A DNA stretch of 33,737 nucleotides from assembly GCA_016935715.1 (NCBI GenBank), contig JAFGQJ010000112.1, forward strand, positions 1 to 33,737, written 5' to 3'. Position numbers and translations under genes: made by a program. The notes under the pieces were generated by a model. The model saw only the letters and a program-made list of their open reading frames with translations, had not been told where the DNA came from and searched no databases. The stretch comes from Spirochaetales bacterium. GTDB lineage: Bacteria > Spirochaetota > Spirochaetia > SZUA-6 > DRHE01. Numbering within the stretch: position 1 is the stretch's first letter; every line of letters begins with the position of its first letter. This document shows positions 18,718-26,666 of the stretch, in pieces.

Positions 18718-19740
18718 ATGAAAGCCCTGTTTGCCAAAAAGTCTTTCGAGTTCAAAATCGAAGAACGGGAGCCGAAAAAACCCGGCCAGGACCAAGTCCT
18801 GGTGAAGGTGCACGCCTGCGGCGTCTGCGGCACGGATCTCCATTTTGCAAGGGATTGGACGGAGGGTTTTGCCCCTCTGGGCCACGAAATCGCGGCGGAA
18901 GTTGTCGAAATAGGAACCGGAAACATTCCCTACAAGGTCGGAGACAAGGTCATCGTGGAAGATGTCGCCCTCTGCGGTGTATGCGAGGACTGCAAATCCG
19001 GCAGGACGGAGTTTTGCCGCAATATGTACGATCTGGAGGGTCAGCCCGGGATGGCTGAGATGATGACGGTGAACTACCACCTGCTGGATCGTTTCGATGG
19101 TATTCCCTGGACGCACGCGACCCTGGTCGAGCCCATGGCCGTCGCCTACAACACGGTGCTCAAGGCGAAGATTCCTTTGGGCGGCAATGTTGTCGTGCTG
19201 GGTCCCGGACCCATCGGTTTGATGTGCGTGCGCCTGGCCAAAATGGCCGGAGCGGTCAAGGTCGTCCTGGTCGGCTGGTCCAGCAAGGATGTCAGAGAAG
19301 CCGCCCGCCTGAAGGTCGGCACCCAGATGGGGGCGGACACGATCGTCGAATCCGCCGAGGGAGATCCGGCGAAGCGGATCAAGGAAATCTTTCCCAAGGG
19401 TGCCGACAGCGTTATCGTGACCTCCCCGCCGAAGACACTGCCCCAGGGAGTGAGCTTCGCGAAATTCGGAGGAACCGTATCATTCATCGGCATCAACCTA
19501 GGGGGAAAAAGCACGATCGAGCTGGACGTGAATGACCTGATCTTCAACAAGATTTCCCTGATTCCCTGCTTCGCGGAGCCGGCTCTGAATTTCCCGGAAA
19601 CGATCAAGCTGCTGCAGGAGAAAGCCGTGGATGCCTCTCTGCTCATCACCACGGAGTTCGGATTCTCAGAGGCCGAGGAGGTGTTCCGGAACAGCGATTC
19701 CGGGCGGGAAGCGACGATCAAAGCGGTGCTGGTGCCCTGA
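18718..19740 (+). CDS. Zinc-binding alcohol/polyol dehydrogenase family protein (MDR superfamily)
   Basis: 340 aa; VHACGVCGTDLHFA, GHEIAAEVVEIG, structural Zn Cys cluster CGVCEDCKSGRTEFC, Rossmann VVVLGPGPIGLMCVRLAK; SD GGAGGAGG. Confidence 0.92.
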   Translation: MKALFAKKSFEFKIEEREPKKPGQDQVLVKVHACGVCGTDLHFARDWTEGFAPLGHEIAAEVVEIGTGNIPYKVGDKVIVEDVALCGVCEDCKSGRTEFCRNMYDLEGQPGMAEMMTVNYHLLDRFDGIPWTHATLVEPMAVAYNTVLKAKIPLGGNVVVLGPGPIGLMCVRLAKMAGAVKVVLVGWSSKDVREAARLKVGTQMGADTIVESAEGDPAKRIKEIFPKGADSVIVTSPPKTLPQGVSFAKFGGTVSFIGINLGGKSTIELDVNDLIFNKISLIPCFAEPALNFPETIKLLQEKAVDASLLITTEFGFSEAEEVFRNSDSGREATIKAVLVP

Positions 19741-19803
19741 CACCAGCGCCCTGACTCGAAAAGCCTCCTGACACGACTCCGCGGATCGCGGTCGAGCGGG
19801 GAA

Positions 19804-20670
19804 TCAGCCCTTCAGGCTGCCGGCGGTCAGGCCGGCAATGAGTTTTCTCTGAAACACGGCGTAGACCACCAGTACTGGCAGGATGCAGATGATGGCGGCG
19901 GCGAACATCGCACCCCAATCCCGGCGCTCTCCGAAGGTATCGTACAGTCCTGACAGGAATTCCACCAACCCAAGGGCCAGCGGTTTCTTGGCCGTATCCC
20001 CGATCAAGGTCAGAGGCAGGATATAGGTGCTCCAAAACTCGAGGAAGTGGAAAACCCCGACGGTGATCAACCCCGGGCGGGCCAGGGGTAGCATAACGAG
20101 GGAAAAGGTCTTGAAGTGGGAACAGCCGTCGATCATGGCCGACTGTTCAAGCTCACGGGGCAGGGTCTTGAAAAAGGCAACCAGCAGGAACACCGCGAAG
20201 GGCATCCCCCAGAATATGTAGGCGATGATCACGCTCAACCGCGTATTGTAGAGATGAAACTCCCGCATCAGGAAGAAGAAGGGGATGACGGTGAGAATCT
20301 GCGGCATCAACAGACCGGCGATGAACAGCTTGTAGAGAAAATCCCGGCCGAAAAACGCGAAGCGGGCGATCACGTAGGCGACCATGGCGCCCAGGCTCAG
20401 GTTTACCAGAACTGCGACGGAGGTGATGATTATGCTGTTCACCATGTACACACCGACGTGTACTTTCTTGAAGGCCACCACGTAGTTCTGCCACTCCAGC
20501 TGGGCTGGGAGGGACCAGATGTTGTGATTGAACTCCATGTTGGTCTTGAAGGTGTTGTAGAACATCCAAACGAATGGTAGCAAAACGATCAGCCCGTATA
20601 GAATGAAAAACAGCCGGAACAGATTGGTAGTAAGAGCTGTCGTTGTTTTTCTACTCAAGTCGAATACCAT
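19804..20670 (-). CDS. Carbohydrate ABC transporter permease (MalG-type), copy 1 of tandem pair
   Basis: 288 aa; EAA loop (ELEQSAMIDGCSHFKTFSLVMLPLARPGLI), C-term RKLIAGLTAGSLKG. Confidence 0.94.
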   Translation of the reverse strand: MVFDLSRKTTTALTTNLFRLFFILYGLIVLLPFVWMFYNTFKTNMEFNHNIWSLPAQLEWQNYVVAFKKVHVGVYMVNSIIITSVAVLVNLSLGAMVAYVIARFAFFGRDFLYKLFIAGLLMPQILTVIPFFFLMREFHLYNTRLSVIIAYIFWGMPFAVFLLVAFFKTLPRELEQSAMIDGCSHFKTFSLVMLPLARPGLITVGVFHFLEFWSTYILPLTLIGDTAKKPLALGLVEFLSGLYDTFGERRDWGAMFAAAIICILPVLVVYAVFQRKLIAGLTAGSLKG

Positions 20671-20680
20671 CAGATGTGAT

Positions 20681-21532
20681 CTATCCTTTCAGGCTGCCCG
20701 CCGTCAGGCCGGCCACCAGCTTTCTTTGAAAAACCGTGTAGATCAGGAGAATGGGGAGAATGCAGATGATGCAGGCTGCGAACATGGCTCCCCAATCCTG
20801 TCGGATCCCGACTCCGGAGGAGAACTCGACAAGGCCTAGGGATACCGGTTTCCGCGCTTCGTCGGCGATCAGGGTCAGGGGCAGGATATAGGCGCTCCAG
20901 AACTCGAGAAAATTAAAAACCGAAACCGTTATCAATCCCGGGCGGGCCAGGGGCAGCATGATCAGGGTAAAGGTCTTCCAGTAGGAACAGCCGTCGATCA
21001 TGGCCGCCTGCTCCAGCTCCTGGGGCAATGTCTTGAAGAAGGCGACCAGGAGGAAAGTTGCGAAGGGCATCCCCCAAAACGTGTAGGCTATGATCACACT
21101 GGCCCGGGTGTTGAACAGGCTCATCTCTCTCATGAGGAAAAAGTAGGGAATCACCGTAAGAATCCGCGGCATCAACAGACCCGCCAGGATGAGCTTGTAG
21201 ATGAAATCGCGGCCCCAGAATTTGAAGCGGGAAATCACGTAGGATAGCGCAGCGCTCAATCCGACGTTCAGCAGAACGGCGATGCAGGTGATGATCACGC
21301 TGTTGATCATGTACACGCCGATATTCGCTTTGTCGAACGCAAGCCGGTAGTTCTCCCATCTCAACTGGCTGGGCAGGGACCAGATGTTGAGGTTGAACTC
21401 CATGTTCGACTTGAAGGTGTTGTAGAGCAGCCAGACGAAGGGCAGCAGGACCACGATCCCGTATATGATGAAGATCAATCGGAACAAATTGGTGACCAGA
21501 AACTTCAGGGTGTTGCTTCGTATGCGTTGCAT
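20681..21532 (-). CDS. Carbohydrate ABC transporter permease (MalG-type), copy 2 of tandem pair
   Basis: 283 aa; very similar to the adjacent 19804-20670 product along its length (ELEQAAMIDGCSYWKTFTLIMLPLARPGLI; RKLVAGLTAGSLKG). Confidence 0.94.
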   Translation of the reverse strand: MQRIRSNTLKFLVTNLFRLIFIIYGIVVLLPFVWLLYNTFKSNMEFNLNIWSLPSQLRWENYRLAFDKANIGVYMINSVIITCIAVLLNVGLSAALSYVISRFKFWGRDFIYKLILAGLLMPRILTVIPYFFLMREMSLFNTRASVIIAYTFWGMPFATFLLVAFFKTLPQELEQAAMIDGCSYWKTFTLIMLPLARPGLITVSVFNFLEFWSAYILPLTLIADEARKPVSLGLVEFSSGVGIRQDWGAMFAACIICILPILLIYTVFQRKLVAGLTAGSLKG

Positions 21533-21553
21533 CGCTTATTACACCTCGGTTGC

Positions 21554-22456
21554 TCAGTACTGGATGACTTCCCTTTTTGTTGTCCGGAGCAAGATCAGCG
21601 CCAGAATCAGGGTTATTACCAGGATCATCACCCCGATCGTCGTGCCGTAGCCGAACTTGGAAAAAGTGAAGGCGTTCTCGTACATATAGGTCACCAGCAC
21701 CTCCGAAGCCCGGTCCGGCCCACCGTGGGTCGTCATGAAGATGATGGCGAAGGAAGCGGCAAAGGAGGAGATGATGAAGAACACCAGGGCGGTGCGCACG
21801 ACTTCCCAGATCAGGGGCAGGGTGATTTTGATCGTCTGCTGCCAGGTTCCGGCACCGTCGATTACCGCGGATTCATAGAGCTCCGCCGGAATGTTCTGGA
21901 TGGCGGCGATCATGAGCACCATGTAGAACCCCAGTACTTTCCAGACCAGGAAGGTAATGAGCGATGGCTTCACCAGGTGTTTGTTGGAGAACCACAGCTG
22001 CTTCAGGCTTCCCAAGCGGATCGCATCGAGAAAGGTGTTGAGGATTCCGTTGGTCGGCGCGTAGACGCTCATGGCGATGATGCCGACCACGACCATTGGA
22101 ACGGCTGCCGGAAAGAAAAATATGGTTCGGTAGATGTTTCGCTCCGGCAGAACGTTTCTCGACAGGATCACGGCGAAGAAGATGGAAAATACGAACAGCA
22201 ACACGGAGGTGAAGAAGAAGATGTAGAGATTGTTGTACAGAGACTTCAAGAAATTGCGGTCCTGGAACAGATCGACGAAGTTCTTGAAGCCCACGAAGCT
22301 CATGTTCATGGAGATTCCCCGCCAGCGGAACAGGCTCATGTACAGTCCGCGGATGCAGGGAAAAATATAGAACAGGATATACAGGGCGATGATGGGAACC
22401 ACGATCGAAATAATGAAGATATTACGTTCTCGCTTTGTAGTTGTTAATTTGACCAT
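21554..22456 (-). CDS. Carbohydrate ABC transporter permease (MalF-type)
   Basis: 300 aa; multi-TM, EAA loop (ELYESAVIDGAGTWQQTIKITLPLIWEVV). Confidence 0.93.
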   Translation of the reverse strand: MVKLTTTKRERNIFIISIVVPIIALYILFYIFPCIRGLYMSLFRWRGISMNMSFVGFKNFVDLFQDRNFLKSLYNNLYIFFFTSVLLFVFSIFFAVILSRNVLPERNIYRTIFFFPAAVPMVVVGIIAMSVYAPTNGILNTFLDAIRLGSLKQLWFSNKHLVKPSLITFLVWKVLGFYMVLMIAAIQNIPAELYESAVIDGAGTWQQTIKITLPLIWEVVRTALVFFIISSFAASFAIIFMTTHGGPDRASEVLVTYMYENAFTFSKFGYGTTIGVMILVITLILALILLRTTKREVIQY

Positions 22457-22489
22457 GCGTATATCCTACCATTGTGATTTGCGGGCGAT

Positions 22490-22520
22490 AATACGGCCGG
22501 GCTTTAGACCCGGCCGTATT
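22490..22520 (-). promoter_or_regulatory. Intercistronic stem-loop between solute-binding protein and permease genes
   Basis: Perfect 12-bp stem AATACGGCCGGG (22490-22501) / CCCGGCCGTATT (22509-22520), 7-nt loop; no U-tract downstream on the minus strand. Confidence 0.8.
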
Positions 22521-22544
22521 GAATGCTATGGAAGCCGTGCTCGA

Positions 22545-23861
22545 TTACTCGAAGGTGTACTTCGGAATCGTATCGTCATCGATGACCGCTTTTGTGGCCT
22601 CGGTCATCCGCTTCATGAAATCGCTCGGCTCCTGATCACCGGATACCAGAGCATTGATCGCGTTGCCCGCTTCTTTGGGCAGGGTTTTGTACCAGGCACT
22701 CCACATGCTCACCATCGATGGATTGGTGTTCAGGGCGGCCACGGCGCTGGTTACGGCATCTGGAAGAAGGTGACCGAAGTCGTCGGCGAAGCCTTTGATG
22801 GGCATGATGAACTTGTTCGCCTCGATGTTCTTCCTGATGGTCTCTTTATCGTTGAGCAGGTACTGGTAGTACTCGATGACCAGCGCCTGGTTTCGCACCG
22901 GTTTGGGCACCGAACCCCTGAGCAGAATCGACCAAACATAATTATCCCCCGAAGCTGTTTTCTTTCCCGGGGTGGGGAAGAAGGTGAGGCCGAAATCCGC
23001 CGGCCAGCTGTCCCCCATCTCCGCGTACAGCCAGGAGCCGCAGGGGTACATGCCGATGTTGTACTTGAGGAACTCCTGCTGGACCTCGATCTTCGCGGTG
23101 AGCGAGGGCGGCCAGATGTAGCCCTTGTCCCGCATTGAGGCAAACCTTTCCATCGCTTCCTTTACCGCCCCAGATTTCCAGGCATCCGGCTCCAGGTTCT
23201 GAATATCCACGTAGGCCTGGTGGCTCAAGCTGTTGATCATGGGGAAGAGGAAGTAGTTCAGAGGATATTCATGAGCGAAATCGCCCATATAGGCAAACGC
23301 CTCGATACCGTTCTGTTCGAATTTGGCCGCGGCGGCCATGAATTCATTCCAGGTCTCCGGTACAGTCACCCCCAGATCGTCCACCAGCTTCTGGCTGTAC
23401 CACATGCCCCCCAGATAGGAGACTTCCGGAATGAGATAGTGCTTTCCATCCACGTAGCCGCTGCTGTCCATGTCGGGCTTGTAGAAGACGTCTCGCATCT
23501 TCCCCTTGCCGTCGAGGGTTGGGGCATCGTAGATGAAATCGATGGGGGCGAGAAGACCTTCGGTAATGGCCCCGTAGTAGTCGAACAATCCCTGGTTCAC
23601 GTGGGCAACGTCCGGCGGCTCCCCCGCCATGATTTTGTTGCGGAGAATGTCCTGAGCTTTGTGGCTGTACTCCAGAGAGATGTCGACGTCCGGATGGTTC
23701 TGCTTCAGCATGTCAACCGCGGCGTTGGCCATCTCTCCCATGCCGCCAACGAAGTACAGGACCTCGAATTTCCCCGGAGCCGCACCCTCCTGCGCTCCAC
23801 CGGAGAAGGCGAACGGGCAGGTCAACAGCAGGACTAATCCGAGTAACAATAGTTTTCTCAT
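22545..23861 (-). CDS. Extracellular sugar-type solute-binding protein
   Basis: Start ATG 23861 preceded by GGAGGGACAG; signal peptide MRKLLLLGLVLLLTCPFAFSGGAQEG; family 1 SBP features. Confidence 0.9.
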   Translation of the reverse strand: MRKLLLLGLVLLLTCPFAFSGGAQEGAAPGKFEVLYFVGGMGEMANAAVDMLKQNHPDVDISLEYSHKAQDILRNKIMAGEPPDVAHVNQGLFDYYGAITEGLLAPIDFIYDAPTLDGKGKMRDVFYKPDMDSSGYVDGKHYLIPEVSYLGGMWYSQKLVDDLGVTVPETWNEFMAAAAKFEQNGIEAFAYMGDFAHEYPLNYFLFPMINSLSHQAYVDIQNLEPDAWKSGAVKEAMERFASMRDKGYIWPPSLTAKIEVQQEFLKYNIGMYPCGSWLYAEMGDSWPADFGLTFFPTPGKKTASGDNYVWSILLRGSVPKPVRNQALVIEYYQYLLNDKETIRKNIEANKFIMPIKGFADDFGHLLPDAVTSAVAALNTNPSMVSMWSAWYKTLPKEAGNAINALVSGDQEPSDFMKRMTEATKAVIDDDTIPKYTFE

Positions 23862-23898
23862 CTGTCCCTCCTTAATATGAAGAATAGTATTGGATGTA

Positions 23899-23927
23899 AT
23901 TTTACCGTATACATAGCGCTTTGTCAA
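23899..23927 (-). promoter_or_regulatory. Sigma70-type promoter candidate for the second ABC operon, with palindromic operator-like spacer
   Basis: Minus strand TTGACA (23927-23922) - N17 - TAAAAT (23904-23899); spacer overlaps near-palindrome ACAtAGCGCTtTGT (23911-23924). Confidence 0.75.
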
Positions 23928-24087
23928 GATTCAATTCGGAGGTAGATTTCCGTTTTGGAGATTAGGTCGTCTTTGTTACGCAAATTTCCATTAGAAAGCT
24001 AATTATGGGAAAATTGACCTCTAATGACCTATATAGTGGGTGTCCTGCACAATTAGTACCAATTTCTCTTCGTGACGGGCACCTATA

Positions 24088-24115
24088 TTGACAAACCGGG
24101 ATATGTGGCTACAAT
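24088..24115 (+). promoter_or_regulatory. Sigma70-type promoter candidate for the 24130-32883 operon
   Basis: TTGACA (24088-24093) - N16 - TACAAT (24110-24115). Confidence 0.7.
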
Positions 24116-24129
24116 TACTCCAGGTCGAG

Positions 24130-25377
24130 GTGACAACGGTGAGTGCACGGAAGCTGGATGGTTCGTTGGTGCTACGAAATGCGAACGTTCTGCTCGGCAG
24201 CGGTGAGTTCCGGGAGTGCGACGTCCGCATCGACGGCCCGGTCATTTCAGCAATCGGTGAGGGACTGGGCGGCGGCGAAGAGCGGGACGTGGGCGGTTGC
24301 TACGTCTTGCCTGGTTTGATCGATCTGCATACCCACGGAATCGGCTACCAGGCGGTGGAGGTCTGTGATTTGTCCGCCTATGCCGAGATGGAGGCCGCCC
24401 GGGGTGCTACTTCGGTCGTGCCCACGATGTTCGCGCCGCTCGACGAAATCCTGCGCCAATTGAAACGTCATCGAGCCGAGACGGCGGAGCTGTCGCGGCT
24501 CAAGCAGGTCCGCGGTTTCCGCCTGGAGTCTCCCTACGTGGCGAACACCGGAGCCGGGAGGCGGCAGGACCTGGAGCCGATATCCCGGGAAACCACCGAT
24601 GCGATTCTCGAGGCCGGGGGTGGTCATATCCGGATCTGGGACATCTCCCCCGAGCTTCCACGGGCCCCCGAGGAGATTCGCTATCTCACCGGCAAGGGCA
24701 TCGTCTGCAGCATCGCCCACACCAAGGCGACGATCGAGCAGAGCCGGGCCGCCGTGGATGCCGGCGCCGCCTTGGTGACCCACCTCTTCGACGTGTTCGA
24801 ATTGCCCGAACAGACCGAAAGCGGCGTGATCCCGGCCGGCCTGGTGGATTACCTGCTGACCGAGGATCGGGTGGTCTGCGAGATCATCCCGGACGGAACC
24901 CACGTTTCCCCGATACTCGTGGAAGAGGCATGGCGCTGCAAGAGCCCGGAGCGCATAGCGATGGTCACGGATTCGAACCTGGGCGCGGGTCTCCCTCCCG
25001 GAAGGTATACCCTGGCCAGAGGCCTGGGAGAGGTGATTATCCGGGATGTGAACGACGGGGTGCGCCTGGTCGACCGGGGAATGGGCCTGGCCGGAAGCGC
25101 GCTCACCCCTTTGGACGGCCTGCGGAACCTGGTGCGGCTTTTCGGGAAAAGCCTGGAGCTGGCCAGTCGGGTCTGTTCGCGCACTCCGGCCCGGCTGCTC
25201 GGCCTCAATGCCGGGGAGATCGCCGAAGGACGGGATGCGGACCTGATCGTACTGGATGAACAGCTGCACCTCCTGCTCACCATCACGCGGGGGGCCGTTG
25301 TATTCCGGGCCGAGTCGCTGAAATCTACACAAACGGAGGTATTAGCATGTTTGCCGGAACAGGGAAAATCGACATAA
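24130..25377 (+). CDS. N-acetylglucosamine-6-phosphate deacetylase-like amidohydrolase (divergent NagA)
   Basis: LPGLIDLHTHG, GFRLESPYVAN, AHT, THLFDVF, PDGTHVSP, MVTDSNLG; start GTG 24130 or 24139, because the track TTG at 24088 is the -35 element of a promoter. Confidence 0.8.
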   Translation: MTTVSARKLDGSLVLRNANVLLGSGEFRECDVRIDGPVISAIGEGLGGGEERDVGGCYVLPGLIDLHTHGIGYQAVEVCDLSAYAEMEAARGATSVVPTMFAPLDEILRQLKRHRAETAELSRLKQVRGFRLESPYVANTGAGRRQDLEPISRETTDAILEAGGGHIRIWDISPELPRAPEEIRYLTGKGIVCSIAHTKATIEQSRAAVDAGAALVTHLFDVFELPEQTESGVIPAGLVDYLLTEDRVVCEIIPDGTHVSPILVEEAWRCKSPERIAMVTDSNLGAGLPPGRYTLARGLGEVIIRDVNDGVRLVDRGMGLAGSALTPLDGLRNLVRLFGKSLELASRVCSRTPARLLGLNAGEIAEGRDADLIVLDEQLHLLLTITRGAVVFRAESLKSTQTEVLACLPEQGKST

Positions 25378-26651
25378 CGCCCCGGGGCAGCGTCTGGATG
25401 GACGGGATGATTCGCGCCCATCGATCGACGGGGATCCACGATCCCCTCCACGCCCGGGCCCTCTACCTGGCAGCGGATGAGAATCCCCGAAACGCCTTCG
25501 TCCTGGTTGCCATGGACGTCGTGGGCCTGAACGCGGAGGACGGGATGGTGGTGCGCCGGAGCGTGGAGAAAAGCACCGGGATCCCCTGGGATCACATCAT
25601 CCTGGCCGCCTCCCATACGCACTCCGGACCGGCCACGATTGGAGCCTTCAACCCGAAGGAAACGAAGTACGTGGGGGAACTGCAAAAGAAGCTCGTAACG
25701 GTCATCGGGCGGGCTGCGGGCGGCGCGGTTCGGGCCGCCGCCGGCAGCGGCTCCGGAAAGGAAGACACAATCAGTCACTACCGGCGGTTTCTCACGAAGG
25801 ACGGCCGGGTCGTGATGATCTGGGAGCCCTGTCCCGCGGAAGATATCGTCGGACCCCTGGGGGAGATCGACCCGGAGCTCGGCGTGCTCAAGGTGACCGG
25901 GAGCGAGGGGAGCAGCGACGGCAACCTCTGCATCGCCTTCAACCACGCGGGTCATCCCAACGTCCTGTCGGGGGAGAACTACCTGATCAGCGGCGATTAT
26001 GCCGGTCTGGCGGCGCAGCTCGTGGAGGAGAGGTTCGGCTGCACCTCCATGTTCTTAAACGGTGCCCAGGGCACCATGGACGTGGACGGTTTTAAGGACC
26101 GGGACTGGGAAGGACGGGATCGGATCGGAAGGACCCTGGCCGATGCGGTCGGCTCGGTGGCGGCCGATCTGCCGACCTCCCCTTCCGTGCATCTGCGGGG
26201 AGGGTCGGTACGCTACACGATCCCCTCGAGGAAAATCAGCGAAGAGGAGTATCGCTGGGCCGAGAAGATACTGGAGCAGACCGGGGGAAAGATCCAGCCC
26301 CTGGCCGACGGGATAGGGGATGACTACCTGGCCGTACTGTTCAAGCGCCTGCGGGGCAGGGAGCAGGAGGAAAACCCGGCCGAGCAGGTCTGTGTGGCAC
26401 TGGATGACAGCGCTTTTCTCAGCTTCCCCGGCGAGCTGTTCACGGAGATCGGGATGGAGATCAAACAGGCCAGCCCCTTCAAGCACACCTACATCGTCGA
26501 CCTGGCCAACGGGACGATCGGCTACGTTCCCAGCAGAAAGGCCATCGGCGAAGGGGGATACGCGGTGGTGACGCGGAAGCTCGACCACAGCGCCGCGGAT
26601 CTGGTCAAGGAGCACAGCCTGGCCCTGCTGCGCGAGGTGTTCGACCGCTGA
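25347..26651 (+). CDS. Neutral/alkaline non-lysosomal ceramidase N-terminal-domain-like protein, cytoplasmic
   Basis: 434 aa; AGTGKIDITPRG, SHTHSGP, FNHAGHPNVL, FLNGAQGTMD; no signal peptide; ATG overlaps the previous gene. Confidence 0.75.
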   Translation: MFAGTGKIDITPRGSVWMDGMIRAHRSTGIHDPLHARALYLAADENPRNAFVLVAMDVVGLNAEDGMVVRRSVEKSTGIPWDHIILAASHTHSGPATIGAFNPKETKYVGELQKKLVTVIGRAAGGAVRAAAGSGSGKEDTISHYRRFLTKDGRVVMIWEPCPAEDIVGPLGEIDPELGVLKVTGSEGSSDGNLCIAFNHAGHPNVLSGENYLISGDYAGLAAQLVEERFGCTSMFLNGAQGTMDVDGFKDRDWEGRDRIGRTLADAVGSVAADLPTSPSVHLRGGSVRYTIPSRKISEEEYRWAEKILEQTGGKIQPLADGIGDDYLAVLFKRLRGREQEENPAEQVCVALDDSAFLSFPGELFTEIGMEIKQASPFKHTYIVDLANGTIGYVPSRKAIGEGGYAVVTRKLDHSAADLVKEHSLALLREVFDR

Positions 26652-26666
26652 ACGTTCAGGATTAGG

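Noticed and set aside
17500-19116. 538-aa minus-strand ORF antisense to the aminotransferase/dehydrogenase
   Set aside because: Same antisense artefact; no recognisable domain and no RBS/promoter context
24030-24088. Possible long hairpin pairing ATATAGTGGGTGTC with GACGGGCACCTATAT
   Set aside because: Pairing needs several bulges and mismatches; not convincing by eye
24849-25955. 368-aa minus-strand ORF
   Set aside because: Arg/Ser/Pro-rich shadow ORF opposite strong plus-strand genes
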